Assembly (NCBI GenBank): GCA_025359845.1
Contig: JANYDT010000157.1
Location: 1-55,103 of the forward strand
Source of the DNA: Acidimicrobiia bacterium
GTDB taxonomy: Bacteria; Actinomycetota; Acidimicrobiia; Acidimicrobiales; JANYDT01
Direction of reading: 5' to 3'
Length of the DNA stretch: 55,103 nt
Shown here: positions 16,126 to 25,988 of the stretch, in pieces
How the letters are laid out: each line of letters begins with the position of its first letter
Position numbering within the stretch: position 1 is the stretch's first letter
Translations under genes and position numbers: made by a program
Notes under the pieces: generated by a model
Databases searched by the model: none
What the model was told of the DNA's origin: nothing
What the model saw: only the letters and a program-made list of their open reading frames with translations

Positions 16126-17745
16126 ATGGATGCGGCATCGACCTACCGGGAACTCGGAGTCTGGCGGGACCGGACATACCTTGATGACTTCCTCGATGTC
16201 GCTGCGGCCCAGCCGGACCGCGTCGCGATCGTCTCGACGACTGCCGCCACCGGAGCCGTCCACACGCTGAGCTACGGCCAGTTGCGGCGCCTCGTCGATC
16301 GTTTCGCCGGAGCCCTGCTGGAGCTGGGCGTCCGGCCGGGGGACGTCGTCTCGATGCAACTCCCGAACGCGTGGCAGTTCGCGGCCCTGATATTCGCGAC
16401 CGCGCGGGTCGGCGCCGTCGTGAACCCCCTCGTGCCGATCCTGCGCCATCGCGAGCTCTCCTTCATTCTGGGGCGGACGGAGGCGAAGGTGCTCTTCGTG
16501 CCGACAGTGCTGCGTGGTTTCGATCACGCCTCGCTCGCCCGGCAGCTGGGGAGGGAGTTGGGCAACGAGACGGGGACCGGGCCCAAGGTGTTCGTAGTGG
16601 GCGACGATTTCGAGCGGCACTTCGTCGACCGCCGCTGGGAGGACGACCCTCTGCTCGGGGCGCGCCTCGAGCGCCTGCGGCCGGCTGCTGACGACCTCGC
16701 GCAGATCCAGTTCACGTCCGGCACAACAGGTGAGCCGAAGGGCGTCGAGCACACGTACAACACGCTCAACGCGTCGATGCAGGGGGCGCTGCGGCTGGGC
16801 ATCACAGCCGAGGATCCGGTCTTCATGGCATCGACGCTCGCCCATCAGACCGGTTTCCTGTACGGCGTCCTCGCACCCCTCAGCCTCGGGGCGAAGGCCG
16901 TATATCAGGACGTCTGGACGGCGGCCGCCGCGTTGGACGTGATCGGCGATGAACAGGTTGCGTGGACGTTCGGGGCGGCGCCGTTCGTCATGGACCTGAT
17001 CGAGGCCCAGCGCCGGGCGCCTCGGACACTGCCCAAGTTCCGCCTCTTCGGATGCGGCGGTGCCCCGATCCCTCCGCATCTGGTCGCCGCATCGCCGGAG
17101 ACGCTCGGGGCCGAACTGATCGCCGTGTGGGGAATGACCGAGAACGGCGTCGTGACCTGCACGCGTCCGGGCGACCCGGTCGATGTCGTGTCAGCGTCCG
17201 ACGGAGTCTGCGTCCCTTGGATGGAGTTGCGAATAGTCGACGACTTCGGAGCGGAGCTGCCGGTAGGGCAGCCGGGGCGCCTTCAGGTGCGCGGCGCAAA
17301 CCAGACGCGCGGATACTTCAAGCGGCCGGACCTGTACCAGGAGTCGCTCGCGGCGGACGGATGGTTCGACACCGGCGACATGGCGATACGGCGGGAGGAT
17401 GATGGCATCCGCATCGCCGGCCGCTACAAGGACCTGATCATCCGTGGTGGCGAGAACGTTCCTGTCGCAGATGTCGAGGCGACTCTGTATGTCCACCCGA
17501 AGATCAAAGAACTGGCGGTCGTCGGGTACCCCGACGAGCGACTCGGCGAGCGCGCCTGCGCGGTGATCGTGCCCGAGAGTGCCGACGATCCGCCGACGCT
17601 CGCCGAGGTGGTCGCACACTGCGAAGCGCAGGGCCTCGCCAAGCCCTTCTGGCCTGAGCGCATCGAGATCTGGGCTGAGCTGCCGAAGACCCCGTCCGGC
17701 AAGGTGCAGAAGTACAAGCTCCGCGAGGCGGTGGTCGGCGGGTGA
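16126..17745 (+). CDS. Acyl-CoA synthetase / AMP-dependent ligase
   Basis: A 539-residue member of the adenylate-forming superfamily, making an acyl-CoA from a carboxylate, ATP and CoA. All core motifs are intact: FTSGTTGEPKG (P-loop), WGMTENG, DGWFDTGD, GRYKDLIIRGGENV and the C-terminal PKTPSGKVQKYKLRE with the catalytic Lys. Overall it resembles cyclohexanecarboxylate- or fatty-acid-CoA ligases; the true substrate is unknown. The start is ATG 16126, 6 nt after TAGGTT. It once probably worked with the flavoprotein now decayed upstream, perhaps in breakdown of a cyclic or tricarboxylic acid. Confidence 0.9.
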   Translation: MDAASTYRELGVWRDRTYLDDFLDVAAAQPDRVAIVSTTAATGAVHTLSYGQLRRLVDRFAGALLELGVRPGDVVSMQLPNAWQFAALIFATARVGAVVNPLVPILRHRELSFILGRTEAKVLFVPTVLRGFDHASLARQLGRELGNETGTGPKVFVVGDDFERHFVDRRWEDDPLLGARLERLRPAADDLAQIQFTSGTTGEPKGVEHTYNTLNASMQGALRLGITAEDPVFMASTLAHQTGFLYGVLAPLSLGAKAVYQDVWTAAAALDVIGDEQVAWTFGAAPFVMDLIEAQRRAPRTLPKFRLFGCGGAPIPPHLVAASPETLGAELIAVWGMTENGVVTCTRPGDPVDVVSASDGVCVPWMELRIVDDFGAELPVGQPGRLQVRGANQTRGYFKRPDLYQESLAADGWFDTGDMAIRREDDGIRIAGRYKDLIIRGGENVPVADVEATLYVHPKIKELAVVGYPDERLGERACAVIVPESADDPPTLAEVVAHCEAQGLAKPFWPERIEIWAELPKTPSGKVQKYKLREAVVGG

Positions 17746-17895
17746 CCGATCCGGACTCGGGTCGCGCCAACCCGGACAACTAGGGTCTTCGACGTCGGAG
17801 AAACCGATGGAGTGGGTTCCTGGTCATAATGAACGGCGGATCCGGGTTGCTGCTCCTCCATCCGGTGCGGTCACGCTTCATGCCACACCCCCGCC

Positions 17896-17908
17896 TATGG
17901 TGTGGACC
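17896..17908 (+). promoter_or_regulatory. Leaderless -10 box of the DUF433 antitoxin gene
   Basis: TATGGT (17896-17901) is followed after 7 nt by the GTG start at 17909. The 163-bp gap after the ligase shows no other feature. Confidence 0.45.
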
Positions 17909-18586
17909 GTGAGCGCTGTGACGAACCTTGAGCGACCGACGTACGGCGTCGGCCAAGCGTCGGCGCTGCTCGGCATGCGACAAGACAAGGTGCGCGGTTG
18001 GCTGAACGGCTACGAGCGCAGCGGCACAACGTACCCGCCAGTCATCCGCGAGTTGCCGAGTGATAGCGATGCGGTCACGTGGGGTGAGTTCGTGGAACTT
18101 GGCTATTTGCGCGAGTACCGGCGTGCCCGGGTCCCGTTGCAGCACATTCGTCCGGTGATCGAGCGGTTACGACAGGAGTTCGGTGTTCGATACCCGTTGG
18201 CACATGCCCGGCCGTTTATCTACGACCGTCAGCTGGTGCTCCGCATCCAGGAAGAGACTGACCTCGATCGGTCGCTCGCCATCGTCATCCGATCGGGCCA
18301 GGGGATCATCCTCGCCCCTGAGGTCGAGTCGTATCTCCAGAAGGTCGAGTTCACCGACGACGTTGTCACTCGCCTTCGCCCCGCCGGCAAGACGTCACCG
18401 GTCGTGATCGATCCCGAGTTCTCCTTTGGTCGCCCGTCGATCCGCGGTGTCGCTACGGAACGCATCGCTGAGCTGTACCGCAGCGGCGACAGCCCGGACT
18501 TCCTCGCCAAGGCGTACGAGCTACCGGTCGAAGAAATCCGCGCCGCGATCGCTTACGAGACGCAACTGGCGGCAACGGCTGCCTGA
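17909..18586 (+). CDS. DUF433 antitoxin-like protein
   Basis: A 225-residue protein. The N-terminus (PTYGVGQASALLGMRQDKVR) looks like a MerR-type HTH and the C-terminus carries a DUF433 domain: VVIDPEFSFGRPSIRGVATE, then IAELYRSGDSPDFLAKAYEL and a final IRAAIAYE. DUF433 proteins usually sit before a PIN-like toxin and act as antitoxin and repressor. Here the stop TGA overlaps the ATG of just such a toxin, now broken. GTG 17909 is preferred because of the TATGGT box 7 nt upstream; ATG 17897 would add four residues and lie inside that box. Confidence 0.8.
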   Translation: MSAVTNLERPTYGVGQASALLGMRQDKVRGWLNGYERSGTTYPPVIRELPSDSDAVTWGEFVELGYLREYRRARVPLQHIRPVIERLRQEFGVRYPLAHARPFIYDRQLVLRIQEETDLDRSLAIVIRSGQGIILAPEVESYLQKVEFTDDVVTRLRPAGKTSPVVIDPEFSFGRPSIRGVATERIAELYRSGDSPDFLAKAYELPVEEIRAAIAYETQLAATAA

Positions 18587-18995
18587 TGGCCGAGGAGGAA
18601 CCGGCCCGGTTCTTCATCGACGAGAACGACCTCGCGCTCGGCCGAAGCCTGGCGCTGGCCCGTCGAGATGTCGTCCATCCTTCCCACCCGCGGTTGCCTG
18701 AAGGACCCCGAGTGGCTGTCTGTTGTTGGAAGGATTGGGTCTGGTGGTAATCACTCGTGACAAGAAGATCCGATCGCGGCCGGTTGAAGCAGAACAGGTT
18801 GTCGCTGCCGGCATACGCGGATTCGTTCTCACCAGTGCCGGCGACTTGAGCACCTGGGACACACTCACCCTGTTGGTGCGTGAGTGAGATGCGATGGAGC
18901 AGTACCTGGCCGAGAATGCCGCCGGTCCATGGTTGGCCGCCGTGACAAATCGCGGGGTCAGACCGTTGACCATCCGTGGCGCAGGTTTGTCTTGA
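18586..18995 (+). pseudogene. Broken PIN-like toxin paired with the DUF433 antitoxin
   Basis: The first frame reads MAEEEPARFFIDENDLALGR to VVHPSHPRLPE, the usual start of the PIN-like (DUF5615-related) partner of DUF433 proteins. The frame then moves to DPEWLSVVGRIG, then again to LVVITRDKKIRSRPVEAEQV and FVLTSAGDLSTWDTLTLLVR. A TGA stands where the family has Trp (RE-stop-DAMEQ), after which the frame continues to PLTIRGAGLS and a stop at 18993-18995. Two frameshifts and one nonsense codon mean no active toxin. The 125 bp after it, up to the hsdR stop, hold nothing I can identify. Confidence 0.82.
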
Positions 18996-19120
18996 GCGGA
19001 TTGCCATTCACGTATTGGTCGGCAACACCAGATCACCTGTGGACGATCGCTGCCTTTCGGACCGACGGCGACGTGTGACACCAATCATCATCGACGCATC
19101 GGCAGGTGTCGAGCGGACGG

Positions 19121-22100
19121 TCACGCTTTGCCCGTTTCAGGCCAGCGGTCGGCCAAGTAGGCAGGCAATTCCGCCTCAGGCATCTCGCGGCTCGAGTTGT
19201 TCATTCGCACGTAGAACATACGTGGCGCCTTGCTGGCCTTGGCGTAGGTCGGCTGCGATGAGGCGGCCACGTCGAGGCGGCAGATCTCGGTGGAGGCTTG
19301 GGTCACGACCCTGGCGCGAGTGCGCATCACCGCCGCCGCTCCGAGGGCGTTCGCTAAATGGGTCGTCAGCCAGTTGACGAAGCCGTCGCCGTTGGCCGGC
19401 TTCACGTGTGGGTAGTCCTGCGTTAACCCGACAATGGACCGGTCGGGCCCGACGCCGATGAGGAGCGTCCCGCCATCGGTGTTGAGGAAGGCGGCGACCG
19501 TCTTCACGATGGCGTCCTCCATCGTGGGGTTGCGCTTCTGTTCGTTGAGGTCCCACCGCGCTGTCGACTTGAACTCGACAGCGTCATCCTCGTCGTTGGC
19601 GATCAATTGATCGATCGTCCAAGCGAAGGTCGCGCCAACGCCACGGAGTTGGCGGGCCACAAGAGCGGCGAACTCGGCGTCGACCTTGATCCGCTCCACC
19701 ACCGCGGCCGTGATCTCGTCAACGGAAACGGACGCGGCAAGAGGGCCAGGAGCAGTCTCGGAACCCGGCAAGGGGTCGTACACGCTGCGCCCGTCATCGG
19801 CGTACGACGCGCACAGGTGGTCGAACACGGCCTGCACCTTCTCGTCGAAGATCACAGGTGGGTACGGATCGGCGGGCAAGCCGCTGTCGAGCACGTCTTT
19901 GATTGCGACCCGCATGTCGGCCATCGTCTCGGCCTTGCGCCGCCAGTCGAGCACGAGCTTCCCGTGGATGTGATCGAGCAGCTGACGGGCGACGCCGCGG
20001 ACCACCTCGCGGTCGGCGTCGGTCAGCACCGGCGACGGACTGGTCAGCAGATCGAAAATGGCGAGCTCCTCCTCGCTCATGTCCTCGACGACTGCTCGGC
20101 GCTCCTCGGCGCTGAGGTCCTGCGACAGCACGATCAGGCGTCGCAGGTACTCGTCGATGTTGAGGCTGCCCGCGTTGTACTCGGCGATGAGTTCTTCGAT
20201 CCGCTCGACCAGCTCGTGACGGGTCGGATTGCGTCTGGCTGCCGTCACCGCCCGTTGCTTCAGCATCGACGCCAACCGCTCGGTCTCGGTCCGCTTCCGG
20301 CTGGCGAACCTCGCCGCCAACACGTCGAAGTTGATCTGGCTCAGATTGATCAGCGGATCACCGTCGACCCCGTCCGCCGCGGCCCGGATGATGTACTCCT
20401 CGGCGCCCACAGACCGGTCGAGCAGCTTGTCAACCGCGTCCGACAGATCGTCGATGTCGAGCGGCTCACCTTGGGTGAGCGACGAGATCCGCTCGGCCAG
20501 CACCCGGATCACGGCGACCCTGGCCTGATGGGCGGCGGCGACCGGATCGGGCAGCACGGCCTTGAACAGCTTGCGGGCCTGGCGGGCGAGGCCGAGAAAC
20601 TCCTCCCAAACCTCGTCGTCGATCAGCAACGCCTCGACGGCGTAGTCGCGCAGGGCAACGAACTCAAAGCCGGTAGCGATGCGCAGCTCGTCGAGGTCGA
20701 CGTCGTAGCGCTCGCACAGCTCCGCACACGCCTCGATGGCTTCGGCCAGCAGATCGACGAGCGCGGCCTTGTCCTGGATAGGCGTGTCGACGCGGTCGCC
20801 GGCCGACGCCGCTCCGTAAATGGCCAGTGCCCGTTCGAGGTCACGGAACACGCCGATGTAGTCGACGATGAGCCCGTTCTCCTTCTCGGGAAAGACCCGG
20901 TTGGCGCGGGCGATGGTCTGCATCAGCGTGTGGTTGCGCATCGGCCGATCGAGGTAGATGGTCGAGCAGCTCGGCGCATCGAAACCGGTCATCCACATGG
21001 CACACACGAACACCAGACGGAACGGATCGGTCGGGTCCTTGAACTTCTCGTCGAGCTTCTCGCTCAGCATTCGACGCCGATGCGCGGTGATGTCGAGGCC
21101 CCGCTCGGCGAGATCCCTCACCTCGTTCTGCCCCTGGCTCACCACCACGGCCATGTCGGTGGTCTCCATCAGCTCTATACGGCTCGCCGGCCACGCCCGC
21201 TTCAGCTCGGGAAGGGCGTCGTGCTCGGCGCGCAGCTCCGCGAGGTGGACGGCCCACTCCTCGCGCACGAGGTCGTGCATGCGCACGGCCGCGGCTTTGT
21301 CGATGCCCACGTACATCGCCTTGCCGCTGAAGCCCCGTCCGACGAAGTGACGCACCAGATCGCGGGCCACGGTACGCAGGCGCTCGATGCGAGTGATGAG
21401 CGTGTACTCGCGGGCGAAGCGGCGGCTCAGCTGTCCCTCGGCGTCTTCGTCAACCTCTGCTGACTCGAGCAGCTCGTTGAGCTCCTCACCGAACTCGCTC
21501 GTCAGCTGCAGCTCGGGGATCCGGTTCTCGTAATACAGCGGAACGGTCGCTCCGTCGGCGATCGCGTCGTGGAAGTTGTAGATGCTCACGTAGTCGCCGA
21601 ACTCGCGTCTGGTCATCTCCTCGCCTGCGATCAGTGGCGTGCCCGTGAAGCCCATGAAGGCAGCTTCGGGGAGGGCTGTCTGCATGTTCAGCGCCAGCTC
21701 GTCGTACTGGCTGCGATGGGCTTCGTCGGTGATCACGATCACGTCGGCGCGGTCTGACAGCATCGGCATAGCGCTGTGGGCCTCGCGTTCGGCCTTCGTG
21801 CGCTGGAACTTCTGGATGAGCGTGACACGTACCGGTGGTCGGCCTGCAGCAGCTCCCGTAGGTTGGCGATGTCGTTTGCATGCACCGCCGCGCCCTTGGG
21901 CACCGCGCCAGAGTCGACGAACTCGCCGTGCAGCTGCTCGTCGAGCTCACGGCGATCGGTCACCATCACGAACGTCCACGCGCCGGGCATGCGCCGCAAG
22001 ACCTTCTGCGAGAACCACAGCATCGACAGGGTCTTGCCCGACCCCTGCGTGTGCCAGAACACACCGAGGCGCTTCTCGCCAGTCGAGCGGGTGCGGGCCA

Positions 22101-22948
22101 GCGCTTCCATGGCCGCGTTGACTCCCAGGAACTGATGGTTGCGGGCGACCGACTTCATCAGCTCCTTCGACCGCTCGGTGAACGCGACGAAGTTCTAGAC
22201 CAGATCGAGCAGGCGGTGCTTCGCGCACGTGGCCCGGATCAGCGTCTCGAGCCCGACCCGTCCTCTGGTGCCGGACTCGTCGATCCGCTTCCACTCCCCG
22301 AAATGCTCCCACCCCGCGAACGTGGCGCCCATCCTGGCTTCCGAGCCGTTCGACAGGACGACGAACGCGTTTGGACCGAACAGCTGTGGGACGGCCGTCC
22401 GGTAGTCGACGAGGTTGTCGTCGTACGCTGCCCGGACTTTGCGGTTGGCGCCCTTGAACTCCATCAGCACGAGCGGGATGCCGTTGACGAACAGCACGAG
22501 ATCGGCCCGTCGCACGTACAGGTCACCGGCGATCCACACCTGGTTGGCGGCGAGCCAGTCGTTCTTCTGCGAGTCGTTCCAGTCGATGTAGCGGAGCCGC
22601 TCGCTGCGCTCGTCGCCTTGCTCGTCGTGCCACGTCGCGCGGTGGCCGTCACGGATCAGGTCGTAGATCTCGCGGTTGGCGCGCACGGGGTCCATCGCGC
22701 TGCGGTCCCTGGCGACCGCGGCGATCGCCTCCTCGATCGCACCTGCCGGCGCGTCGGGGTTGAGGGTCTGCAGTCCCACGCGCAGGCGGTGAATGAGGAC
22801 GACGTCGCGGCGGCTGTCGCGGCCCAGCGTGCCGGCCGGGCCCGAGGGTCTCCGCGTGCGCGTTCAGCGTCTCCCAGCCGAGGTCTTCCAGCAGCGCGAT
22901 GGCCGGACGCTCGACCAGCTCGTCCTCCGAGTACTTGGCCGGGCTCAC
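19121..22948 (-). pseudogene. hsdR: Type I restriction enzyme R subunit, disrupted
   Basis: HsdR is the nuclease-translocase of a type I system. The start GTG 22948 overlaps the restored hsdS stop. The frame breaks near 22835 (after LGWETLNAHAETLGP). The next piece holds the nuclease region (ADLVLFVNGIPLVLMEFKGA) and ends at TAG 22197-22195, where DLVENF would be expected. A further piece has Walker A HTQGSGKT and breaks near 21825, where one T is missing. From 21769 an uninterrupted 882-codon frame carries VIVITDEAHRSQYD, the later helicase motifs (FVCAMWMTGFDAPSCSTIYL, TLMQTIARANRV), and a C-terminal Schlafen-type AlbA_2 domain (DAVEFKSTARWDL, VAAFLNTDGGTLLIGVG), which is unusual for HsdR. 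Two frameshifts and a nonsense codon imply loss of function. Confidence 0.88.
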
Positions 22949-24052
22949 ACGGTCGCTTCCTCGATCAGCCTGTCGAGGTCGAGGTTGCTCACGTCGATCT
23001 TCCCGGTCACAAGTTTTGGAGGAGCATGTCCCGCAGGGAGGTGAGCGTGGTGACATCCTGCTGCAGTGAGGTTTCAAGTTCGGAAATGGATTCGGCCTTT
23101 TGCTCGAACAGGCTGAGCAACTCACGGGTCGGTAGCAGGAAGGGCAAGCCGTACGCCTGATCGCGGTTCAATCCCGGCACCGCCGCATGCGAGTTCACGA
23201 ACTCCAGCGTTCTCAATTGTCGATAGACAAACCGCAGCGGAAAGTCCGTGACGACGAAGTACGTCGTGTCGATCGGATAGCAATCCCCCGATAGCCAGAT
23301 GATCTTGCCGACGTTCCCTTTCCGTCCCACGACTATCGCCGGTCCGGTCACGAGCGCCGAATCGTGCCAACCGACTACTCCGGACGATCCAACCACGGCG
23401 ACCGGACCTCCGGCTCTGTCCGCATCCTTCAAGGCCTTCCCGTACCTCAGCTCGACGACCGATCCGAGCGTTTTGACTTCCCGCCCCGATGGGTTCAGCC
23501 CGATCGGGGAGTCGACGAGTTCGTCGCTCTCGTGCCCCGGGTAGTGGAAGTGCACGAACCACTCCCGGTAGATCGCCTGCGCCATCTGCTCGAGCAACTC
23601 GATCCGCCGCCGGTTGTTCTCGGTCAAGTCATCGATCGCGCGGAGAATCTTGCAATTGAGACTTGGGTCTCCGAGTCGGGCAATCGAACGGGGAGTAGGT
23701 GAAGGTGATTTCTGTTCACCCCAGGTACTGCGGCCGCCGTTTCGCTGCCACCTAGCTCGAGTGATTCGAGAAGTGCAGCCACAAACTTCGGTTCGTTTCC
23801 CTTGAAGTCGCGCACATAGAGAGCAGTATTCAGGGGCCAGAAGTCTTCTTCTATGAAGTAAACCGCCCCCAGGGTGCCGTACCGACCAGTCACGACGCCG
23901 GGGCCCTTGACCTTGGCCGCGGAGTGGAAGCCAGATCGCCCTGACGAAGACACAATCGGAACCGGCCCGTCCCTCCGCGCAGACGAAGGAAGGTCATAAC
24001 CACGTTTGAGTTCGACGACATCCCCCAGGGTGACCTCTCGCCACTCTCTCAT
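22945..24052 (-). pseudogene. hsdS: Type I restriction specificity subunit, frameshifted
   Basis: HsdS recognises the target DNA through two target-recognition domains (TRDs). The first half ([20 protein letters not shown] onward) has TRD1 with [20 protein letters not shown]. It loses frame near 23650, where [20 protein letters not shown] should be continuous; one base is missing. The second half, free to start at 23627, has the central helix ([20 protein letters not shown]) and TRD2 ([20 protein letters not shown]), which resembles TRD1. A second 1-bp loss near 23013 makes it stop at 23007 instead of reading [20 protein letters not shown] to TGA 22947-22945. The start overlaps the hsdM stop (ATGA), so the ancestral operon was tightly coupled. 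Confidence 0.85.
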
Positions 24053-25599
24053 CCGTCGAGGATCCCTCTTACGGCGGCATCGACCTTGCGGCGCAGTGTG
24101 TCGGCTTCGGTTGACAGCGTGCTGAACTCGGCGTGCAGCGCGGCGAGTCGTTCCATGAAATCGCCGTCGTCCTCGTCGCCCGCGTCGGTCCCGACGTAAC
24201 GGCCGGGGTTGAGGCTCCAGCCCTGCGCCTCGATCTCGGCGATCGTCGCCACCTTGCAGCGGCCGGCCACATCCACGTAGGCGCCGTCGGGGAACAGCTC
24301 CTTCATACGCTCGTCGCTGCCGTCGACCGTCTCTGGCGCCTCTCCCCGGTACAGGCGCACGATGTTGGCGAGCAGCTCGAGCTGCTCGGGCCGGAAGTCG
24401 CGGTGGGCCCGGTCGACCTGACGGAAGGTGGAGCGGGCGTCGATGAACAGCACCTTGTCGGCGCGGTCGGTTGTCCGCTTGGCTTTGTCGAGGAACCAGA
24501 GCGTTACCGGCAGCGTGACCGAGTAGAAGAAGTTGGGGCTGATGGCCATCATCACGTCGACGATGCGGTCCTCGATGAGCCGACGGCGGATCTCGGCCTC
24601 GCTGGAGCGTGCATCCGACGCCGAGTTGGCCATCACGAAGCCGGCCCTTCCAGTGTCGTTGAGCGACGAGGCGAAGAGGTTGATCCAGATGTAGTTCCCG
24701 TTGTCGGGCTTAGGCAGCCCGTAGGGGAAGCGGGCGCTCTGGCCTTCGAGCTTGGCCTTGTCGATGCCGTTCACGTTGAAGGGCGGGTTGGCCATCACGA
24801 AGTCGAACGTGCCGGCGGCCTTGTGCGGGTCCTCGTAGTAGCTGTTGGCCTGGCGGATATCGCCCGAGAGCCCGTGCCGCGCAAGGTTCATCTTGCCGAT
24901 CGGGACGGTCACCTCCTTCTGCTCCTGCCCGTACACCGAGAGGTCACGCGTCGGCGATCCGCGATGGCGGTTGACGAACTTGGCGCAGTGGACGAACATC
25001 CCGCCAGAGCCGCACGCGGGGTCGAACACCTTGCCGTGGAAGGGCTCGATCACCTCCACAATGAGCCGCACGATCGACTGCGGCGTGAAGAACTCACCGC
25101 CGAGGCGTCCCTCGGCCATGGCGAAGCTCGAGAGGAAGTACTCGTAGATGAGCCCGAAGGCGTCGCCGCTCAGCGTGCGGGGCAGCGGGGCGAACAGCCG
25201 CAGCATGCTCTGCAGCAGCGGCGCTTCGACCTTGGAGTACCCACGGGGCAGCACGTCGTTGAGTCCGGCGTTGGCGTTCTCGATCGCGACCATCGCGTTG
25301 TCGATCGCCTTGCCGACATCGGCGCCCTCTGGCAGCTTCACGAGGTAGTCGAGCAAGGCGACCTCGGGAATGTAGAGGACGCCCTTGGCGCCTTAGTCGT
25401 CGGCCGTAATCGGCCGCCGGGCCGTTGCTTTGGCCTGAAGCTCCGGGGTCACCTCGAGGAATCGGTATTCGGCGAACGCCAGGAAGATCAGCCCGAGGAT
25501 CGGATCGCGGTACTGGCCGGGCGTGAGCGTCGAGTTGGCCCGCAGCTGATCGGCCGCCTCCCAGAGGCGCCGGTCGAGATCAGCCAAATCGGTCGGCAT
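24049..25599 (-). pseudogene. hsdM: Type I restriction-modification DNA methyltransferase, one nonsense codon
   Basis: HsdM is the N6-adenine methyltransferase subunit. The N-terminal piece starts MPTDLADLDRRLWEAADQLR and ends at TAA 25395-25393. The same frame then continues GAKGVLYIPEVALLDYLVKL, so a single codon (family Tyr in DDYHAKGV, TAC to TAA) interrupts an otherwise intact gene. Motif I DPACGSGGMF, motif IV NPPFN and the C-terminal parts are all present. A TTG at 25356 could restart translation, losing about 80 N-terminal residues. Unless the stop is read through, the methylase, and with it protection of the host, is probably lost. Confidence 0.88.
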
Positions 25600-25930
25600 C
25601 GTCAGTTCACGCGACTGGGGCTCGGCACGGGCGCCAGGGTACAGGTTCGCGGAGTACCGGGGCCGGAATCGTATGTTTTCGCTGGATCAATGCCAATTCC
25701 ACGTCAGTACCACCTGCACGCGGGCCAGCAAAACCGCCGCGCCCGTCAGGATGGTGCGGCGCAGGCTTCTTGGCGGCCTCGACGAGTCGGCGAACGGTCG
25801 TTCTCTGACCCTCGATTGACTAAGTGTGAAGTTCTATCCTCTCTGTCTGGTGTTCGATCACGCCATGGGTCGGGCACCGACGGGTTGTACCCAGTTCCTG
25901 CCTTTGTGTTTCACAGTATAGCAGATAAAA
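25600..25930. other. Intergenic region between hsdM and the DUF222/HNH gene
   Basis: No gene of normal size is seen. On the minus strand a TACCCT box (25641-25636) is followed after 7 nt by GTG 25628, which opens an 8-codon frame ending at TGA 25604-25602, 2 nt before the hsdM start; this may be a leader peptide. The right half is unusually A+T-rich for this window and leads into the HNH promoter. Confidence 0.4.
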
Positions 25931-25944
25931 CGAACATTTGTTCT
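25931..25944 (+). promoter_or_regulatory. LexA-like SOS box 1
   Basis: CGAACATTTGTTCT fits the actinobacterial/Bacillus SOS box pattern CGAAC-N4-GTTCG in all but the last base. It lies 31 bp, about three helical turns, upstream of a second box, on the same face of the DNA. Confidence 0.6.
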
Positions 25945-25953
25945 TGAAATCTC

Positions 25954-25982
25954 TTGACTATCGAACAACTGTTCTGTATTGT
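25954..25982 (+). promoter_or_regulatory. Promoter of the DUF222/HNH gene with SOS box 2 in its spacer
   Basis: TTGACT (25954-25959), a 17-bp spacer and TATTGT (25977-25982) make a near-ideal sigma-70 promoter. The spacer contains TCGAACAACTGTTCT (25961-25975), a second LexA-like box, so LexA would sit directly between -35 and -10. The ATG follows 6 nt after the -10 box. Confidence 0.72.
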
Positions 25983-25988
25983 CATCTC

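Noticed and set aside
19607..21463. A 618-codon plus-strand frame opposite hsdR
   Set aside because: Its translation shows no domain, while the minus strand carries conserved helicase motifs. Long antisense frames are common in GC-rich genes.
24133..25947. A 604-codon plus-strand frame opposite hsdM
   Set aside because: No recognisable domain; the minus strand holds the methylase motifs.
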